From assembly GCF_000737785.1 (NCBI RefSeq), contig NZ_JPRO01000005.1:81315-145314 (forward strand): DNA of 64,000 nucleotides, given 5' to 3'. Within the stretch, counting starts at the first letter, position 1; every line of letters starts with the position of its first letter. Origin of the DNA: Chryseobacterium luteum (GTDB lineage: Bacteria > Bacteroidota > Bacteroidia > Flavobacteriales > Weeksellaceae). Below, in pieces: positions 59,498 through 64,000 of this stretch. Position numbers and translations under genes: made by a program. The notes under the pieces are model-generated. The model worked only from the letters and a program-made list of their open reading frames with translations, was not told the DNA's origin and searched no databases.

Positions 59498-61828
59498 TTA
59501 TATTTTTGTAAGCTTAGCATATTTCAGGATGAGGTTTTTCTCCCCTTCATGAATGAAAATCACTTTAGCTTTAATGTTCTGAGGATCTGTTCCATCCAGG
59601 AAAGAAACTTCCCCGATTCCAAAACGGTCGTGTCTTACCTTATCTCCTACCTCGATGTCCTGTGAAGAAGCACCGCTTGGATTGATGATTTTCGCCGTGC
59701 TGACCGGTTTCAGCTTTCTGGTTTCAGATGCCGGTTTTGAACTTTCTCCTTTATCAATCGTTTTCTTTTCAACCTTTCTGAAAGAACGCTGTTCGGAAGG
59801 ATGCTCATCAAAAATATTGGATTTGATTCCGGTAGTATTGATAAATCTTTTTTCCATTGCTGGATTTAAGAATTCAATATATTCTTCATCTATTTCACTT
59901 AAGAATCTCGAAGGTTCTGCATCTGTGATTTTCCCCCACTGGAAACGTGAAACCGCATAAGAGAAAAACACCTGCTTTTCGGCTCTTGTCAGTGCCACAT
60001 AGAACAGACGTCTTTCTTCCTCCAGATCTTCCCTTGTTGCTGAACTCATAAAGCTCGGGAAAAGGTTTTCTTCAAGCCCTACAAGGTGTACTACCGGAAA
60101 TTCCAGACCTTTGGACAGGTGAATGGTCATTAATGAAACCATATCATCATCTGTATTTTTATCCTGGGTATCGGCAGAAAGGGCAATATTCTCAAGGAAA
60201 TTCGGAAGGCTAGGATCTCCGTCTTCCAGTTGCATCTGCTCTTCGATGAATCCCTGCATGGAGTTCATCAATTCCTGCACGTTTTCTACACGGGAAATCC
60301 CTTCCGGGGTCTGGTCGTCTTTTAAGAATTTAATCAGGCCGCTACGTTTGGCAACTTCCATGGCAACGCTGTAGGCTGTATCAGTTTTCAGCAATACCTG
60401 GAAGGCTTTGATCATGGACCAGAAATCATTTAATTTGGTTAAAACACCGTTGTTTAAGCCTAGCTGAGGAGCGTACATCGGCAGATTATCCAGTACCTGT
60501 GAAATGGTTACATTATGGGAATCTGCAAAAACAATTAATTTATTCTGTGTGGTTTCGCCAATTCCTCTTGTAGGGTAATTGATGATCCTCATCAGGGCTT
60601 CCGAATCATTTTCATTGATCAGAAGACGCAGGTAAGCAATAAGATCTTTTACTTCCTTTCTCTGGTAGAAAGAAAGTCCACCGTAAACTTTGTACGGGAT
60701 ATTTTTACGTCTCAGCGCATCTTCAAATGCCCTAGTCTGTGAGTTGGTTCTGTATAAAATGGCAAAATCACTGTACTTTCTCTGGTCCGTGTTCCTAAGC
60801 TCCCAGATATTTCCGGCCACGAAATTGGCTTCATCGGCATCGGAAAGTGATCGGTATATTTTGATCTTGTCGCCTTCTTCATTATCACTGAAAACATTCT
60901 TTTTAAACTGCTGTAAGTTTTTCGCAATGACAACATTGGCTGCATTCACAATATTCTGAGTCGAACGGTAATTCTGTTCCAGAGAAACCGTTATGGCATC
61001 AGGATAATCTTTTTTAAAGTTTAAGATGTTGTAAATATTCGCACCACGGAAGGAGTAGATGGACTGGGCATCATCTCCCACCACGCAGATATTTTCAAAT
61101 TTTGAAGCCAATGCTTTTACAATAAGATACTGGGAATGGTTGGTATCCTGGTACTCATCTACCATGATATACCTGAATCTGTCCTGGTATTTGGCCAGCA
61201 CTTCAGGGAAACGGGTAAGTAATTCATTGGTTTTCAACAATAAATCATCAAAATCCATGGCTCCGTTTTTGAAGCAGGCCTCTACATATTTCTGGTAGAT
61301 CTGCCCTATGAATTTCATATTCGCTTTTTCATCAGCTTCCATCAGTTCCGGATTGTTGAAATAAGCTTTTACCGTGATCAGATTGTTTTTGTATGTCGAA
61401 ATTCTTGCCTGAACTTTTTTAGGCTTATAAAGATCGGCGTCGATATTCATGTCTTTGAGCACTTTTCTGATGACATTCAGGGCATCCTGCATATCATAGA
61501 TCGTAAAATTGGACGGATAACCCAGATAATGACCTTCAATTCTCAGAATTCTTGCAAATACGGAGTGAAAAGTTCCCATCCATAGGCTTCTTGCATTGCT
61601 GTCCCCTACCACTTTTGCGATACGGTCTTTCATTTCGCGGGCCGCTTTATTGGTAAAGGTAAGCGCCAGGATGTTGAAAGGGTCGATTCCGTTGTGGATC
61701 AGGTGGGCAATACGCATGGTAAGCACACGCGTTTTTCCGGAACCGGCTCCTGCAAGTACCATCAAAGGTCCCTGTAGAGAGGTAACGGCTTCATATTGTG
61801 GTTCATTAAGTCCTTTCAGATAATCCAT
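59498..61828 (-). CDS. uvrD: UvrD/PcrA-type DNA helicase
   Basis: 776-residue superfamily 1A helicase for repair. Walker A GAGSGKT lies at 27-33, Walker B/motif II MVDEYQDTN near 222, motif III GDDAQSIYSFRGA near 250, motif IV QNYRSTQ, motif V TIHLSKGLEF and motif VI YVALTRAEK near 620. A C-terminal Tudor-like end (about 725-776: GDKVRHDRFGIGEV) binds RNA polymerase in PcrA. Length is usual. A TAATTTTG -7 box lies just upstream of the start. Confidence 0.95.
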   Translation of the reverse strand: MDYLKGLNEPQYEAVTSLQGPLMVLAGAGSGKTRVLTMRIAHLIHNGIDPFNILALTFTNKAAREMKDRIAKVVGDSNARSLWMGTFHSVFARILRIEGHYLGYPSNFTIYDMQDALNVIRKVLKDMNIDADLYKPKKVQARISTYKNNLITVKAYFNNPELMEADEKANMKFIGQIYQKYVEACFKNGAMDFDDLLLKTNELLTRFPEVLAKYQDRFRYIMVDEYQDTNHSQYLIVKALASKFENICVVGDDAQSIYSFRGANIYNILNFKKDYPDAITVSLEQNYRSTQNIVNAANVVIAKNLQQFKKNVFSDNEEGDKIKIYRSLSDADEANFVAGNIWELRNTDQRKYSDFAILYRTNSQTRAFEDALRRKNIPYKVYGGLSFYQRKEVKDLIAYLRLLINENDSEALMRIINYPTRGIGETTQNKLIVFADSHNVTISQVLDNLPMYAPQLGLNNGVLTKLNDFWSMIKAFQVLLKTDTAYSVAMEVAKRSGLIKFLKDDQTPEGISRVENVQELMNSMQGFIEEQMQLEDGDPSLPNFLENIALSADTQDKNTDDDMVSLMTIHLSKGLEFPVVHLVGLEENLFPSFMSSATREDLEEERRLFYVALTRAEKQVFFSYAVSRFQWGKITDAEPSRFLSEIDEEYIEFLNPAMEKRFINTTGIKSNIFDEHPSEQRSFRKVEKKTIDKGESSKPASETRKLKPVSTAKIINPSGASSQDIEVGDKVRHDRFGIGEVSFLDGTDPQNIKAKVIFIHEGEKNLILKYAKLTKI

Positions 61829-61899
61829 ACTGCAAAAAAATTTGGGAACACAAAATTAATGTATTCAAAGGACAATTCAAATTATGATAACGAACTTCA

Positions 61900-62037
61900 T
61901 TAAAAAACAAAATCACAGCCTTTCTTCAGATTACTTTTCATAAAGGCTTTACGGAATATTTCTATCACTTCATCATAATAGAGGTTTCCGGAATCCAGCT
62001 TCCTGAATTCTACTTCTGTTTCTTTATTTCTGAGCAC
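61900..62037 (-). CDS. Possible short remnant coding region
   Basis: A minus-strand frame from a GTG at 62037 gives 45 residues ending in LKKGCDFVF; the frame stays open upstream to about 62088 without a good start. It lies in the gap between the terminator at 62081-62102 and uvrD. It may be the decayed end of a gene or chance. No family recognised. Confidence 0.25.
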   Translation of the reverse strand: MLRNKETEVEFRKLDSGNLYYDEVIEIFRKAFMKSNLKKGCDFVF

Positions 62038-62080
62038 ACCAATAATACAATCAATTTTGCACAGAAAGTATGTATAAAAA

Positions 62081-62102
62081 TAAACCGCCTTTCAGCGGTT
62101 TA
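62081..62102 (-). terminator. Terminator after the DUF6705-like lipoprotein pair
   Basis: TAAACCGC pairs with GCGGTTTA around a 6-base loop, with five T on the minus strand, directly past the stop at 62108. Confidence 0.78.
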
Positions 62103-62107
62103 CATCT

Positions 62108-62677
62108 TTATTGTTTTGTAAAAATTATATCAGCAGGCTCATATGGTAAATTTATCTTTATACCACCAGCTGGATAATCTGAACAGTTTTTATTTGTAAC
62201 AACTGTTGATTCAGGTTGGTAATTCCATTTAAAGTGAGTGGAATCAATCATTTTTAAACTTATACCTCCCCAGCCAACTTGACATTTACCTCCTTGATAA
62301 TAGAGTTTTGCTACATGTGCTTTTTTACTATATAGCGTTGATATAATTTTATAATCGTTCAAGTTTGAACTAATATTATTCTCAATTATATTTCCATTAT
62401 TATCCTGAACAGAATATTGGACAATTAAAACATCTGAATAATATGATTGCCCCAGTTTTTGTAATTGTTTTTTTGAAACTTTGGTAATTTTCAATATTAC
62501 AGTTTTACCGCTTAAATTTGATTTCCAAGTTCCTACAAATGAATCATATTCATTATCTAGATCTTTGATATAAGAATGATCTGGTATATTTGAATTATCT
62601 GTTAATAAGGGATATATTGTTTGTGCTTTACATGAAAACACAGCAAGAATTCCCAAACATATTCCCAAATTTTTCAT
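62108..62677 (-). CDS. DUF6705-like lipoprotein, copy 2
   Basis: 189 residues with a lipoprotein signal (GILAVFSC, lipid Cys near residue 16; then KAQTIYPL). The mature part has HSYIKDLDNEYDSFVGTWKS, a lipocalin-like beta pattern, and CQVGWGGISLK near residue 133. It is a tandem paralogue of the upstream gene, which it overlaps by one base. I recall this family as DUF6705. Function unknown. Position behind a JAMM-type protein makes it a candidate immunity or partner protein. Confidence 0.75.
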   Translation of the reverse strand: MKNLGICLGILAVFSCKAQTIYPLLTDNSNIPDHSYIKDLDNEYDSFVGTWKSNLSGKTVILKITKVSKKQLQKLGQSYYSDVLIVQYSVQDNNGNIIENNISSNLNDYKIISTLYSKKAHVAKLYYQGGKCQVGWGGISLKMIDSTHFKWNYQPESTVVTNKNCSDYPAGGIKINLPYEPADIIFTKQ

Positions 62678-63281
62678 TACTGTTTAGTGAAAATTAAGTC
62701 CTTTGTTTCCGGAAGATAAATATTTATATCTGTTCCTGGTGGACATTTACTATCATCTAGGATTATATCATTAGGACGATATTCCCATGAAATTTGTGTA
62801 GAATTTATTTTCTTTAAATAAATATCTCCCCAGCCTACACCACAATTTGTTCCTCCATAATATAATAATAATTTATTATCACCAGATTCTACCCATCTAC
62901 TATATATGGTGTTTTTCAACTGATTTGGTTGGAAAGTTATGCTTTGAGTATCTTGAAGAGTAATTCCTGACGTATTTTTAATAATAAATTTTACAGATAA
63001 TACATCTTTGTAATATTTATATTTGCCTCTGTCAAAAAACTGATAATTTTGTTTTGTTATAAATAATGTAATTTTTTTATCTTGGAAATCAGCAACATAA
63101 TTTCCTACAAATATTTCCAATTCATTATTAACATCTTTTAAATAGGAATTGTTCGGTATTTCTGTATAATCTGTCTTCAAAGGATAGTTTTGTTGTGCTT
63201 TACAAGAAAAAATACAAAGAAATACAAAGAAATACAAAGAAATACAAATGCAGATATTAATTTTATAATTATTTTATTCAT
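62677..63281 (-). pseudogene. DUF6705-like lipoprotein, copy 1: frame broken by a 10-bp repeat in the signal peptide
   Basis: From the ATG at 63281 the signal peptide begins MNKIIIKLISAFVFLC, but three copies of a 10-base unit shift the frame, and translation stops after 34 residues. With one unit (or four) the frame would run on to a lipobox IFSCKAQQNYPL and the full DUF6705-like domain (NSYLKDVNNELEIFVG, CGVGWGDIYLK) matching the next gene. A TTG inside the repeat (63237) is in frame but gives no basic N-terminus. Either a phase-variable gene now OFF, a fresh pseudogene or an assembly slip. Confidence 0.75.
63211..63248. repeat. 10-bp tandem repeat (3.8 copies) within a signal peptide
   Basis: AATACAAAGA occurs three times in a row at 63211-63240, and eight bases of a fourth (AATACAAA) follow to 63248. 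The unit length is not a multiple of three, so each gain or loss changes the reading frame of the lipoprotein gene it sits in. Confidence 0.9.
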
Positions 63282-63292
63282 AATATTATTTT

Positions 63293-64000
63293 TTAGGAGC
63301 AAGGAACAGCAGTTATCGTTCCATCACTATTTTTAATTATTGTTTTTATTCCATCACTTTCTACTCTTTGTAAATTAACCTTTCCATTAAGTGACATTTC
63401 ATTTAGTATTGCAAAAAAAAGTTTTTCATATCCTTCGGGGGTGGAAGGATTATAAATACTTTTTCTTATTGCCATATTATCTGTAAAATTATCCAAATCC
63501 TGTTGTGAAAAACTAATTAATGCATCGTTATAGCTTCCGCTGAAGGTTGCTACATAATGCATGCCATTGGGTGCTACCATTCCAACAAAGGCATTACTTG
63601 GATTCCCATAGTTACCTTGTGCCAGTGCAAACTGAAGAAGTTGCTCTATATCTGGTGGGGAAAGCATAGGTATTCCTTTAGGAGTATGATTATGATATCC
63701 TCCTGCATATCCTGTCTTGTCACCAAAATTTACACTATGTTCACTTCCAATTATTAAATTAGAAGGTGTCCCATCTGCCTTAAATTTATATCCATTTTCA
63801 CCTCCCTGTGTAGATTTTGTTTTTAAATCGTCTATTGCAGGTTTACTTTTGAGATTCTTAACAATGCCTTTCGTTTTCTCACAGGGATCCTCTGGTGGCT
63901 CCGGGTTAGAAGGGGCGTTGTTTCCGCCTCCGTCTCCACAGTTTCCATATACCCCGCAATCTCCACCTATTACTCCGGGGTCTGAACCACCACCACCTTG
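63293..64000 (-). CDS. C-terminal part of a protein with a JAMM-like motif (truncated by window end)
   Basis: The frame is open from the window end to the stop at 63293, so about 235 C-terminal residues are seen. A Gly/Asn/Pro-rich linker with several Cys (about the first 45) precedes a domain with GSEHSVNFGDKTGYAGGYHNH, followed by TPKGIPMLSPPDIEQLL. The HNH-x8-S-x2-D pattern fits the JAMM/MPN metalloprotease motif HxHPx7Sx2D, with an upstream Glu or His as possible partner. Its downstream lipoprotein genes follow 11 bases later. It may be a toxin or processing domain on a secreted carrier. Confidence 0.7.
   Translation of the reverse strand, partial: QGGGGSDPGVIGGDCGVYGNCGDGGGNNAPSNPEPPEDPCEKTKGIVKNLKSKPAIDDLKTKSTQGGENGYKFKADGTPSNLIIGSEHSVNFGDKTGYAGGYHNHTPKGIPMLSPPDIEQLLQFALAQGNYGNPSNAFVGMVAPNGMHYVATFSGSYNDALISFSQQDLDNFTDNMAIRKSIYNPSTPEGYEKLFFAILNEMSLNGKVNLQRVESDGIKTIIKNSDGTITAVPCS

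Noticed and set aside
59655..61823. Plus-strand frames opposite uvrD
   Set aside because: Antisense shadows of conserved helicase motifs.
63211..63248. CRISPR array
   Set aside because: The repeat unit is 10 bases with no spacers, and no cas genes are seen.
1..64000. tRNA or rRNA genes, integrase and insertion sequences
   Set aside because: No cloverleaf-like or rRNA sequence, transposase or integrase frame was recognised on either strand by eye; a tRNA scan would be decisive.

Overview
The window looks like a chromosomal segment of a Flavobacteriia member, most likely Chryseobacterium or a close Weeksellaceae relative. Pointers to this are low GC, Bacteroidota-type promoters (TAnnTTTG -7 boxes), a T9SS C-terminal sorting tail, a TssR-containing subtype iii type VI secretion locus, CstA, Mpl, and typical flavobacterial TonB receptors. 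This assignment comes from recognised protein families, not from a database search.

Layout. 1-3.4 kb: the tail of a membrane protein and polA. 3.6-19.5 kb (minus strand): an accessory part of a T6SS-iii locus. Reading from its promoter side it holds two TssO-like membrane proteins, a PKD-domain protein, lipoprotein TssR, a decayed third hcp, ClpV/TssH, a lytic transglycosylase, hcp2, vgrG, a LysM protein, a PAAR-like (DUF4280) protein with a novel C-terminus, a membrane protein, a TPR protein and hcp1. Two nearly identical hcp genes, each with the same twin-palindrome promoter, bracket the vgrG-effector cassette. The sheath, baseplate and membrane core genes (tssB, C, E, F, G, K, N) are not here. 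19.6-22.7 kb: a LuxR-type regulator with a degenerate receiver, HU, a 29-residue basic protein and RNase G. 22.7-28.4 kb: a T9SS cargo protein, an OsmC protein, and a NUDIX / acyltransferase / lipoprotein / mpl operon. 28.5-29.2 kb: a small AT-rich two-gene module (DUF6934-like).

29.3-40.4 kb is a redox and electrophile-stress region. It has nitronate monooxygenase, two aldo/keto reductases, divergent LysR and AraC regulators, an exported hydrolase, an MdaB-like quinone reductase with a YgiN-like monooxygenase, exported DJ-1 and PPC-domain proteins, AhpD-like and DoxX proteins, a Crp-family regulator and DUF1304. 40.5-43.1 kb: a TonB receptor and a thioredoxin-fold protein, divergent from the tyrosine catabolic genes at 43.2-50.8 kb (hmgA, a CoA-transferase, hppD, fahA, a flavin reductase). 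50.9-54.1 kb: hydrolases and a HipA-like kinase/DUF3037 pair. 54.3-61.8 kb: cstA, a second large TonB receptor and a UvrD/PcrA helicase.

62.1-64.0 kb (minus strand): two tandem DUF6705-like lipoproteins behind a protein that ends in a JAMM-like motif and runs off the window. The first lipoprotein gene is out of frame because of a 10-bp tandem repeat in its signal peptide. This is a candidate phase switch and one of the two most unusual features seen. The other is the hcp-bracketed T6SS cassette with its relic hcp and shared operators.
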